Source: Stomoxys calcitrans (Eukaryota > Arthropoda > Insecta > Diptera > Muscidae). Taken from it: a stretch of 64,000 nucleotides of DNA. Location of the stretch: assembly GCF_963082655.1 (NCBI RefSeq), contig NC_081556.1:158582328-158646327 (forward strand), given 5' to 3'. The number at the start of each line of letters is the position of its first letter. The stretch's first letter is position 1. The notes under the pieces are model-generated. The model saw nothing but the letters and a program-made list of their open reading frames with translations. It was not told the DNA's origin and made no database searches. The translations under genes were made by a program, and so were the position numbers. This document shows, one piece after another, positions 10,567 to 22,100 of the stretch.

Positions 10567-11985
10567 TATACCCTCCACCATAGCATGGGGGTATACTAAT
10601 TTCGTGTAGCACATCGAAATATTGTTCTGACAACACATATATATTCTGTATTGTCTTGACATTCCTAACATAAGTCAAATCAAATTTCAATGAAATCGGA
10701 ATATAAATGCTCCTTTTATGGGGCCACGACTTTAAATCGAGATATCGGTCTATATGGCAGCTATCTGCAAAAGGAAAATCTGAACCGATTTGGGCTTAGT
10801 TTCAGAAAAAAGTTGAAGAGCCTAACACAACTCACTCTCCCAAATTTCGGCGAAATCGGGCAATAAATGCGCCTTTTGTAGCCCCAAGACCTTTAATCGA
10901 GAAATGGGTCCATATGACAACTATATCCAAATCTGGACCGATCTGAGCCAAATTGAAGAATGAAGTCGAAGGGCCTAACACAACTCACTGTCCCTAATTT
11001 GAACGACATTGGACAATAAATGCGCCTTTTATGGACCCAAGATCTTAAATCGAGAGTTTGGTCTATATGGCAGCTATATCCAAATTTGGACCGATCTAAG
11101 CCAAATTGAAGACGAATGTCGAAGGTCTTAATTTAACTCACTGTCCCAATTTTCGGCGACATCGGACAATAAATGCGCCTTTTTTGGGCTAAAAACCTTA
11201 AATCGAGAGATCGGGGTATATGGAAGATAGCTTTCAAATCTGGACCGATTTTGGCCATATTTGTCCTTCCTATATGGGCCATATAGGAAGGACAACCTCA
11301 CTCACTGTCCCAAATTTCAGCGAATTTGGACTACAAATGCGACTTTTATGAACCAAAAACTTTAAATCGAGAGATCGGTCTATATGGCAGCTATATCTAA
11401 ATCTGAACCGATCTGTGCCATATTGCAGAAGTATGTCGAAGGGCTTAACATAACTCACTATCCCAAATTTCAGCAAAATCGGATAATAAATGCGGCTTTT
11501 ATGGGCCTAAGACCCTAAACCGGCGGATCGTTCTATATCGCAGCTATATCCAAATCTGCACCGATCTGTGCCATATTAAAGAAGACTGTCGGAGGCCCTA
11601 ACACAACTCACTGTCCCAAATTATAGCAAAATCGGATAATAAATGTGGCTTTTATAGGCCTAAGACCCTAAATCGGCGGATCGGTCTATATGGGGGCTTT
11701 ATCAAGATATAGTCCGATATAGCCCATCTTCGAACTTAACCTGCTTATGGACAAAAAAAAAAAAAAGAATCTGTACAATATTTCAGCTCAATATCTCTAT
11801 TTTTAAAGACTGTAGCGTGATTTCAAGAGACAGACGGACGGACAAGGCTAGATCGTCTTAGATTTTTACGCTGTTCGAGAATGTATATACTTTGTAGGGT
11901 CTGAAATGGATATTTCGATGTGTTGCAAAAGGAATGACATAATGAATATACCCCCATCCTTCGGTGGTTGGTATAAAAAGGAGTA
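10567..11985. repeat. Repeat A, long tandem array with matching ends
   Basis: Bounded by 'tataccctccaccatagc' on the left and 'ccttcggtggttggtataaa' on the right. In between, a unit of about 155 bp repeats roughly seven times: 'caataaatgcgcctttt', 'ttaaatcgagagatcggtc', 'tatatggcagctatatcc' and 'aactcactgtcccaaattt' recur near 10745, 10907, 11058, 11213, 11376, 11530 and 11682. The array ends with 'cagacggacggacaaggc' and 'tgaaatggatatttcgatg'. No protein is supported. Confidence 0.8.
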
Positions 11986-11999
11986 AGAGGTAGAAACCC

Positions 12000-12660
12000 A
12001 TTTGGATGTCAACAAATGAAGTACCCTCTATCTCTGCGAAACTTGAAATTCTAATTTCAGCAATACCAGCCTAGTCGTTTTGAAGTTGACATGACTACAA
12101 ATTTCTTTCCCACGAGAAAGCCCCATATCTTTAAGTCTTTGCTATTAACTACGATCAAACAAAATTCACTTTCTTTTCTAATAATCTGTATTCTGCTAAT
12201 CTGGCCACCCCATTGCAATCGCATTGGTCTTTTGGTATGACTCATCGCCACGAAACCTGTTGGCCCCCAGTTTAAGCCTACGTGCTAAATCGATGCTGGA
12301 ACTCTGTTGCCAAAGCGCCAAACTCTTTGTCTGTTGAAGTTCGAGGAAAATTTGTGAAATTACTGTTAGTCGTCGGCATACGGTTGATTTGTCGAAGCTT
12401 TTGCTATCTCAGTAAGGGCCCACATTGATTGAGCCGCTCACTGCCGATGATGAATCAATTCAAAGGGAAGAAGAAGAAAGTAAAGCCAATCCAATTTCTT
12501 CTCTGCAGTTTTGTTGTGTCACACAGCATTTGGCAAATCCCAACAAATTTATGTAAATCACCAGAGAGGGGGGCATACATGAGCGGCGTCGTCATTATCG
12601 AAGCAGCAGCAGCAGCAGCCACAGCAGTGGTCTGTCTCTCCTCTCAATTCAATGATCGTT
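12000..12660. other. Upstream region of gene 1, no recognised gene
   Basis: Unique sequence with less repeat content than its surroundings. It includes a short CAG run at about 12602-12626. It may hold regulatory DNA for gene 1, but no specific site can be named. Confidence 0.4.
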
Positions 12661-12696
12661 GAATAGCTTGACGACTGTTGGTCTCCTCTATCAACG

Positions 12697-12732
12697 TTCA
12701 GTAACGTAAACAATCTTGAACTTGACAGTTGA
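12697..12732 (+). promoter_or_regulatory. Possible TATA-less core promoter of gene 1 (Inr plus DPE)
   Basis: An initiator-like ttcagta places A+1 at 12700, and a DPE-like agttg lies exactly at +28 (12727-12731). This is the spacing required for Inr-DPE promoters in flies. There is no TATA box at -30. It would give a 5' UTR of about 439 nt before the ATG at 13139. Short motifs, so only suggestive. Confidence 0.35.
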
Positions 12733-12814
12733 CAGTAGAACGTACCGGTGTGCGCGTAGTATATTTCGCAACTTGGACCGGCGTTTGCAAAAAAGGCAGA
12801 ACATAAAATTGCCA

Positions 12815-12831
12815 CACACACACACACACAA
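12815..12831. repeat. (CA)n microsatellite
   Basis: A short cacacaca run in the presumed 5' UTR of gene 1. Confidence 0.8.
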
Positions 12832-13138
12832 ACTGTGATACAAGACAAGATATAAACAAATTTCGCCGAGTGCATAGAGATTTCGGTTGGTGTTGTAAAA
12901 ATTTTGATTTTCGTTTACATCGTCTAAAAATATTTCTTTGCCTACACAATTGAGGAATAGAGCCATAAAAAACAAAAGTTAACAAATATTTTGTGTCTTT
13001 CAATAAACGTGGGCCTTTAAGTGTTTTAGACGGAACTGAGACAAACAATTGCTCGAGTGATTTTTTTTTTTGAAAAGTCAAGAAACTCTGCGGAAGTTGT
13101 CAAACAAATAGCATAGCAACAAACGGAAGCCAGAAACA

Positions 13139-13187
13139 ATGACGTCGCCAAAGCCTCGCAGCCATTGCTGGCCATTCATAATTTTAG
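13139..13187 (+). CDS. Gene 1 exon 1 (start codon and first part of signal peptide)
   Basis: Codes MTSPKPRSHCWPFIIL and leaves one base (g) for the next codon. The donor G|GTAAGAAC at 13188 fits the consensus well. Confidence 0.75.
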
Positions 13188-16100
13188 GTAAGAACATGAA
13201 ACGCGTGTTTCTCCGTCTGTCGAGCAGCTACCATGCTATTGACTGTTTCGACTGATTACCAGACATAACTATAATTGTCTGCCGCGGTTATGTGGAGTGA
13301 AGCTTTCGTTTGCTTACACCATGTTAGACTGTCTACTGAATTGAAAGGCTCGGGTTATACTTTGCAATTGTTGGCCATGAACCAAACCAATCCATTAAAT
13401 TGAAATAAAAAACGATAACAACAACACCAACAACAAGCCAGACTACAGCTCACATTTATTTATCATAAAATTGTTAACAAATTGAAACAACAAGTGAGAC
13501 AAATTAATATTTGCTCTGTATATGCAAACATTTATAAAAGCAAAAAAAGCACTTCCACTCCCCATGCCCCCCCCTAAGAGATCGTGAAAAATTTCACAAA
13601 AACGGGCCCCGACAAATGTTGTGACGCTGATTTTTCTTCTGGGTAGGTTCTAGCAATAGACCCACAGATAGATCACTTTGTTGTGGTGTGATTGTTCGTT
13701 CGGTCGGTTGGGCAGTTCGATTCGATTGAGGTGGTTTTATCTTTGATTGGAATTGACTGTAATTGAATTGTTTACCCAAGTGTTAGTGTTGCAAAATATA
13801 CGAATCAGGAAGAAATGATAGGTTAGACCCCATTACATATTGAATTAACCCCCACCAACAAGTGGTTTGATTCCTATTTTCAATTGGAGTAGACCTTTGG
13901 TGTGGCATTTGTTTGCTGTGCTCGTGACAAAAATCTCAAGGTGATATGAAAACAAATAAGGGAAGGCAAAAGTCGGGCTGTGCCGACTGGGTAGCTGACA
14001 CGAAGTGTTACCAATTCAAACTACCAAATTTTTCTTGTGAAAATGTTTTTTTTTTATTCGGATGTCAAGTGTGTCTAAATTTCAGAATCCACTCACTTTG
14101 CTCGATTTGTCCACATTTTCTCTTGGCTGTTGCCCTGAGTAGCTCAAAAACCGAGTTGCAAACTGCCCGAGAGTAATCTGACGGTATTTTGGCCTATTAT
14201 CGTATAATGGCATCCATACGATTGGAGAGCGGATATTAGCGGTCACAACTCTCCATACCACAACTTGAGATGGAAAATTACTTTGGGTGGCCGTTCGTAG
14301 GCTGAAATTCTCGTATGTGCGCTTGGTTTAGTAAACACGATTATTTGTGGAGTTTACGAGTGGCTTAATTGAGACATTTTTTTCGCCAGAGAACACAATG
14401 TTTGGAAATTCTCCACGTTCGTGCAGGGACAGCAACTCCTGTGCTCATTCGAGTCTACATTTTTTGCTTTAGTGTAGGTTAAGTTAGTTTGGAAAAGGTT
14501 GATACCTCACTGCTTCAGCTTCGGTGTAAGTTTGTAGGCCTTTACATTGAGCTTGTATTACAATATATTTTGTATTCTTTCAGGGCATATTTTCAGATCT
14601 TTAGCCATTTGATTGCCTTTACGCAGTGTACTTCGGCCTTTACTCGCTGCAGCATTTTAAGTGTTGTTCCAGTTTTATTAAAAACCGCTATGGCGTTTGA
14701 AAACGCTATCAGAATCATTTTAACGATTTATGGTGGGACACGCAAACATGTTGTTTACTTTGAGGTTTTTGAATTCGCCAACAATAGGCGGTTGTGACTT
14801 TCCAGCCAAATTTAAGCAATCGCACTGTTACGCTTGAAGTCCATCTCGAGTAAATTTCTTTTCAAAGAATATCAGAAGTACGTGTTTTTACTGGTTTGTC
14901 AAAAATAAAACAAATATTATGAGGGATATATCAGGGTGATCTTGGTAACACTTCATATCAACTACCATGTTTATATTTGAGAAATATTAAAATTATACGG
15001 ACTCTGTCAGAATTGCGTTTTAGCAGTATCTTAAAGGTGACCATCGAATAGGGATCCCAAGTTGGGACGAAAAGTTGACTTTTAGAGTTTTCAGGACGTT
15101 TTTGAATTTTGAACATCACATTGCATTATGTATCGGCATTATCAAAGACCATTTTTCAAAAATGTAGATTCTTGCAAATTTTGTTGTTGTCGTCACCATT
15201 AAACAGACTGCCTGCCCCAAATAGAAGTGTATCTGTTCTAAATTCCATCTAGACTTCACTAAATTCGGTGCAATAATCCCCATTTGTGACATGTACCCTT
15301 ATAAGGGAGCTGATACAAAATATTGGTTGATTCATCTATGGATTGAAATATACTTTCGACAGGCCGAGAAAAAATCGCTTGCCAAATTTTGACAAATTAG
15401 TATATAACAAATTAACAAATTAGTATTAACATATTAGTATTACTAATAACCTACACCCAAAATTGGATCGATATGGACCATATTCAATATATTCGCATTT
15501 TATGGGCTTAAGATGATTAACGTGGAGACCGAACTTAATGGTAGCTATATCAAATATGGACTGGGATGAGTATATTATTAACAATTTTTCCAAAATTTTG
15601 CAAGATCGGTCATTAAAACCCCTTTTAGAAGCTGAAGATTTTACACCAGAGTATGCGTGGGCAATAAAAAGATGCAGTGCTATGCATCCCTCCCGAATAT
15701 AAACGCTCAATGGATAAAAAATACTTTTCTGCCAAAATTCAGCTTCTATAAACATGAACTTATTAAGATAAACCATACACTAATACGGACGTAATCCCTA
15801 AAATTTGACTTGGATATGCATAAACTTTGGCACGAGTTATTGTTACCCATCAGCAGCGGTTATTGTTACCCATCTACCGCTGCTGAAGTCCATCAAATCG
15901 ATTCAACCATGTAATGATATAACCATGTTTTGCCTTCCTTTAAATATTAAATTTTAAGGAAATTCTATTAAATATTAAAATCGCAAACAGCAAGGAATCG
16001 AAGCACTGGAGAATTAAGTGCCCAAATGGATCTCAGAAAAATTGGAACAATTCTTTTTTAACATAAGCAACATAGGTGTGATCTTGGACAGGAAACTGAA

Positions 16101-19100
16101 TTGGAAGTGTCACATTCAGGAGCGTACTGAGAAGGCTCACAGATGTTGGGCACTATGTAGACGGGCAGTAGGCTCGAAATCTGTTTTAGACTGCCTTATA
16201 CGGTCCTGCAGGCGGAGATCCGGTTGATCGCGGACTGCGTGAAGTGGTGTGGTGCTAATGTAAGAACGTCGAGTGTGAACATCTTTACCGACAGTAAAAT
16301 TGCCATTGGCACTAACAACCAGGACGGTAAGGTCACGAACAGTCTTGCAGCGTAAGAAGGAGATTAACGCCTTCTCTGAGGATCGCAAAATCCGCATCGT
16401 TTGAGTGAAGGGCCATAACGGAGTATGGGGAAATGAAAGGGCAGACGATTTGGCGGTAAAGGCCAGAGAACTACCGTCAATAAACTTGGTTAACCCGAAG
16501 CCTTTCGGTTCGACGCAGTCCGAGTTAAGGGCGAACAGTCGGTAGGACGGCGAAAATCCTATGGGGGGATCCAGATCGTGAGAAGTCGATGCTATTACTG
16601 AAATGAAGCAAGAAGGAGGCCAGAATAGCTATTGGTATCATCACGGGACACAGGACTACGAGCTCACTTATGTAAAATCGGTGCGGCAAGTGATAGCATG
16701 TGTAGGACATGCGGGGAAGATGATGAGACGTTGGAGCATTTCCTTTGTCATTGCCCAGCTTTGGCGTCTAACATATACCGGCACTTAGGTGAAGACACAA
16801 TACCAGACATGAACCAACTTAGGGGAGTGGTATTGAGAACAAGTAAGGATTTTGTAAGTAGCATGGAATTCCTAAATAAAATTTTCTTTTTAGAGGTTAC
16901 TTTATAGTTTTTAGAGCGCACAACAAGCCGATTACTGGCTTAAGTGTATGTCCATAGTGGCATGGGCGAATTAATATCTGCACCCTCTATTCAATCTAAC
17001 ATAACCTAACATAAGCAAGGCCAATCTTGTGCAACTCTGAGTAGCTTTCTTTTCGACTTCAAAATCGTTTATTCGACTTTTTAATCATTGACTTCGACTT
17101 TTTAACATAAAAAGACTTTTTTACACAAGAAAGTCGAGTTAGGGATCCCTACCACCGTAGCATTACATGCCTAAGACGCTGAACACATGTGATCGAATCC
17201 TTGCAAGAACATAATAAAAAAATTTTGCCGTTCGGACTCGGCTTTAAGAAGGAGGTACCTTATCATTGATCTTACCATATCATTGATCTTAAACTTGAAT
17301 CGGACAGCACTCATGTATACGTGAGAAGTTTCCCCGTGATCCCTTAATTCGCAGTATCTAAAAGAAGTAAAAGCAGTAAAGACCACCGTGGCGCAGAGGT
17401 TGAACAGAATTTGAACAAAAAACAAACCATTTGAAACAATTTCTGTATTAAATTTACAGCGCATGGTTGCATATGATTGTTTTTCGATAGTTATGCGATC
17501 ATATGCCATACATCATACGCCGCCTTGAGGACATATTTTCAACAAAGAAACACTTGGCAAACAATTATTTGAAAACCATACCAACAAGTCATGTGTGCTA
17601 CAGTTGTTTTGTTTCCAATGGAACATAACCGTAGATATACTACGCATTTCTAGCGTATAATTTGACGCAACTATGCTTTGTTCCAATGACGTTATTATAT
17701 TTTAAAGTACTGCCAATACGAAATTTTAACAAAGTCCTCCATAGGTTTCTTAACTTTTTTTTCCCAAATATGTATTCAAAAAAAGTTTAGCAAAGGGTCT
17801 TTAGAACATACGTCTTCTTTGCGAATTTGCATCGAAAAACACCTACAACATATATTTTAGTATTCAAAAAGTCGAACATCTGAGCAGTTGGAGTAAATTT
17901 TTAGCAGGATTTGAAAATAATGCGCCAATTTGAGAGAGAAACTCAAGAAAATCCGGAGGAAACAGCAAACATTTTTTTTTATTTTGTTAACCAGTATTTT
18001 CTATTGAACTTAATTTTCAAGTGCTGCCCAACTGAGAATTCTTTCCAATAACAAAACCCTATCCATTTGTAGTGTGTTTTAAAAAATACGGAAATTGTCA
18101 GAGTATCGCTATCTGTGAATTGCCCACAATGGGTTAATTTGCTTACTAAGTCACTTAATTATCACAATATCTATAAAGCCCTGCTATTTATAAGTGTTGA
18201 ATGGATGGTATGGAGCACCATACATGTGATTTTAAAGTATTATTTAATTATTATGATTTTTTAAAGCAGGCGTTTGATTGATTGTTTGATTTTTTAAGCG
18301 AACAACTATTGACTACCGCATTACATTGTTGACGTGAACCACCATGCACCATTGAAAGTTGCTGCTCAACCACTCAGTTCAGATCAGTTGAATTTTATTT
18401 GTAAACAAATCATAAAAAATATGTTCGCTGTTTCAAACTGCTCGTTGAGATGAATGGACGGACTGACTGGTATCTATTGTAAATTACTTCCCATATTTGC
18501 ATAAACAATATTTTTTATTACTTTTATATTATCATAATAACAAATTTAACACCTGTTTTGGTAAACAATAATTTTTAATACGATTGCATTGTGGCTAATA
18601 AAAAGTTGGTTTTCATAATTACCTCGATTATTTTGAAGATCAAGGGATTGAGTTGGAAGAAAACGGTAGTTTTAGTTTTAATGGCAATTAGAGTTATTCG
18701 CAAACCACATACATCGCAAACAATATTAAATTTTCAAACAGGATAGCTTTCACGAAGTGTTACTACCCCTTGTGTGAAAATATTTTTTTATCGATTCTAA
18801 TGAAAAAAAAAAAAAATATGTGAGGAAGTTGTCAAATTTTCAAAACTGCTTTGATATTACCACATTTTGCTCTGAGGTTGAAATTAAACTGCAACTGTAA
18901 GAATGTAATCGGTCGGTATCATGGCCATACTATGGATTTCTTCAGCTCATTCATACTGGTATAATTTTTGAAACTTACCTTGCTCTCTAAAATGGCCTTA
19001 AGTCCAAAGTCCATCGGATTGGCATCTGGTGAATCGGACAGCCATTTGCGGCCTCAACTACCCATACCATCACTTGAGACAGAAAATTACATCCGGTGGC

Positions 19101-22100
19101 CGTTTGTAGGTTCATATTTTCGTGCGCTTGGTTAAGTAAACACGATGATTTTGGGAGTGTGCAAATTGCAAATTTTGCCTATGAACATTCCACTAAGGAA
19201 CAGGGGCAAACATATCAATGAGTGCAGTCCGATTCAAGTTTAAGCTCAATGATAAGGAGCCTCATTTTTATAGTCGAGTCCGAACGGCGTGCCGAAGTGC
19301 GAAACCTCTTTGGAGAGAAGTTTATACATGGCATAGTAACTCACAAATGTTGCCAGCACTAGGAGGGGAAAACCACCGCTGAATTTTTTTTCTGATGGTC
19401 TCGCCAGGATTCGAACCCAGGCGTTCAGCGTCATAGGCGGACATGCTAACCTCTGCGCTAAGGTGGTCTTCATTTTGGGAGTGTGCGGGTTGTTTAATTG
19501 GGAAATTTTTCTCGTTAAATTCCTTAATGATCGAAAATTCAACACTTTTATCAAGGGTCCGTCCGTTTGTCCCTCCGTCTGTCGAAATTACGATAGCAGT
19601 CGAACGTGTAAAGTTAGCCGCTTGAAATTTTGCACAAATACTTTCTATTAGTGTAGGCTGGTTGGGATTGTAAATGGGCCAAATCAGTCCATGTTTTGAT
19701 ATAGCTGCCATATAAACCGATCTTGGGTCTTGACTTCTTGGGCCTCTAGAGGACGCAATTCTTATCCGATATGACTGAAATCTTGCACGTGGTGTTTTGG
19801 TATCATTTCCAACAACTGCGCTAAGTATGATTCAAATCGGTAAATGTTTTGATATAGCTGCCATATAACCCGATCTGGGATCTTGATATCTTGAGCCTCT
19901 AGAGGGCGCAATTCTCATCCGATTTGGCACAAATTTTGTACAACGGCTTCTCCCATGAACTTCAACATACGTATTCAATATGGTCTTAATCGATCAATAG
20001 CTTGATACAGCGGCCATATAAACCGATCTCCCGATTTTACTTCTTGAGCCCCTACAAAGCGCAATTCTTATCCGAATGAACTGAAATATTACGCAATGAC
20101 TTCTGCAATGTTCAGCACTCATTTGTGGTCCGAATCGGATTATAACTTGATATAGCTCCAATAGCATAACAGTTCTTATTCAATATTCTTTGTTTGCCTG
20201 AAAAGACGTACCGCGCATAGAACTCGACAAATGCGATCCATGGTGGAGGGTATATAGGATTCGGCCCGGCCGAAAATGGCAAGCTCTTAAATGTTTTTTA
20301 TACGGATGGCCATGGACGCATCTCAAGTTCATGTTCTTGGTACACATCTGTGTATCAAATATATAAATTAATTGGAATTAAAAAAAAATCATTAATATTT
20401 TAATTGGATCAATTAAAAAATCATTGAAATCTTTAAAAACTGGAAATAGATTTTAATTGAACCAATTAAGAAATTAAATGAAAATTTCAATAATATTTTT
20501 AATTGAATAGGCAATGTTTTTAATTGAAAAATTTTGAAATTACTTTTACAAAAACGGTGTTTGATATTATCATTTTCGTAAATGAGGTAGCTTAAAAAAT
20601 TAAGTGGATCAATTAATTTTGTGATTGAAACCGATTTTTATTTTTGTCTATTTATCTTCTTTCTGGTGTTCTCCCCAAAGCCAGACAGGTATCATACTGG
20701 TCTAAATCATAATTACATCTCCAGATAAGTCACGTTAATAATCCCTTTTCCTATCAATCGGAGCAAAACAATTTAATATCCTTTGTTTAGGCATGAATCT
20801 AAGCAAAATGTCTCCAATTTGTGCCAAACAATTTTCCTCTCAATCATATGCAATTTGTAACTTCACCAATTTCCTTGTATTACATTTGTATTTTTGTTGA
20901 AACTGTAAATAATTTTTAAATTGTCATTTAAAAGTACAATAGTTATCTTTGACCTCTCTATGAATGATTTGACATTTAGATCTACATGTGCAGCAACAAT
21001 AGCCAGAATTACAAAATATTGTTAAAATATAGAATGACTCATAATGTTGACTTGGAATTGTTGAATGAAAGGTAATTATTCTTTGCAAAACAAGTTTCAA
21101 TAAAAAATTTATTGGCTATCAAAATAAATGGTAACATGTTTTGCATTCAAACTGATGAACTCATTCTATGTACTATCGAAAGAATTCTTAAAAAAAATGT
21201 TGATTAATGCATAAACCATGGTGGCTCAAACTTCCATTGTAAAAGATTAAAATTAAAAAAGTGTACTTTTTCATTAATTTGCCCTTGATTAGTCATCTAT
21301 GTAACTAAGTGCCGTTTAATTTATAAAAAATAAAAAAATTTATTTTTTGTCACCATCAATGAACACATATTTATTGCGAATAGGCTTTTGTAAAAATAAA
21401 ATAATACTAACATTTATATATTTGTGTATTTAGCATTGGCATGAATTTGACGAGTTAGTGATTCACAATGGTTTTCATAAAAAACAGAGTGAGTGAAGTT
21501 TCCTCAGTGGAATTTAAGCTGACCAGGTTTTTTTTAAATTTGATGTTGGAAAATGGTAATGAACGAATTTGTTCGCAATTAATCCAGAAATTTTATTCTC
21601 AAAACTTAATGTAGATTTTAAATAGTTTTATTTGACATATTTTCATTAAAGAACTGTAAAATAAATCTACTTTAAGGCTTCATAAAGTTTTGTGAATAAG
21701 GCCGTATATTTATTCAGTTTACTACAATTAGCTAAATTTTCCATGAACATTCCATTATGGGACAGAGGATCCTTCTCTAATATCAATTAGTGCAGTCCGA
21801 TTAAAATTTAAGGCTCAATGCGATTAAATTTTAAGGCTCAATGCGCACTTTTTATACTATTTGGGACATTGCATACGATTCCTTGCCAGCCTTACTGAAT
21901 AAGGTTCAGATTTGATCATATTTAGTTATATACTTCGATTTGTGCTTGCACGATGCGTTTAGATTTTATAAGGAACTAGTCGAACCGGGCCCGCTCCGCT
22001 GCGCCTTCTTCAACTCTCTAATATCTTTTTAGGGTGGGGACACTTCGCCCTGAATGCGGATACTGAATTCATGCCATTGTAGCCTATGACGTTGAGCGCG

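Noticed and set aside
10567..11985. Regular direct repeats that could be mistaken for a CRISPR array
   Set aside because: Units are about 155 bp and diverged, with no short identical repeats separated by unique spacers, and the DNA is eukaryotic.
12558..13081. Long minus-strand frames of 94-127 codons opposite the gene 1 5' region
   Set aside because: Low-complexity peptides from CA, CAG and poly-A tracts. They overlap each other in different frames, with no domain or splice support.
14489..14797. 102-codon plus-strand frame in gene 1 intron 1
   Set aside because: Hydrophobic low-complexity sequence beside a transposase remnant. No splice sites with matching phase and no recognisable domain.
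19407..19460. tRNA gene (A and B boxes)
   Set aside because: The boxes are good, but the segment does not fold as a full cloverleaf, is joined to a SINE body and has a target duplication.
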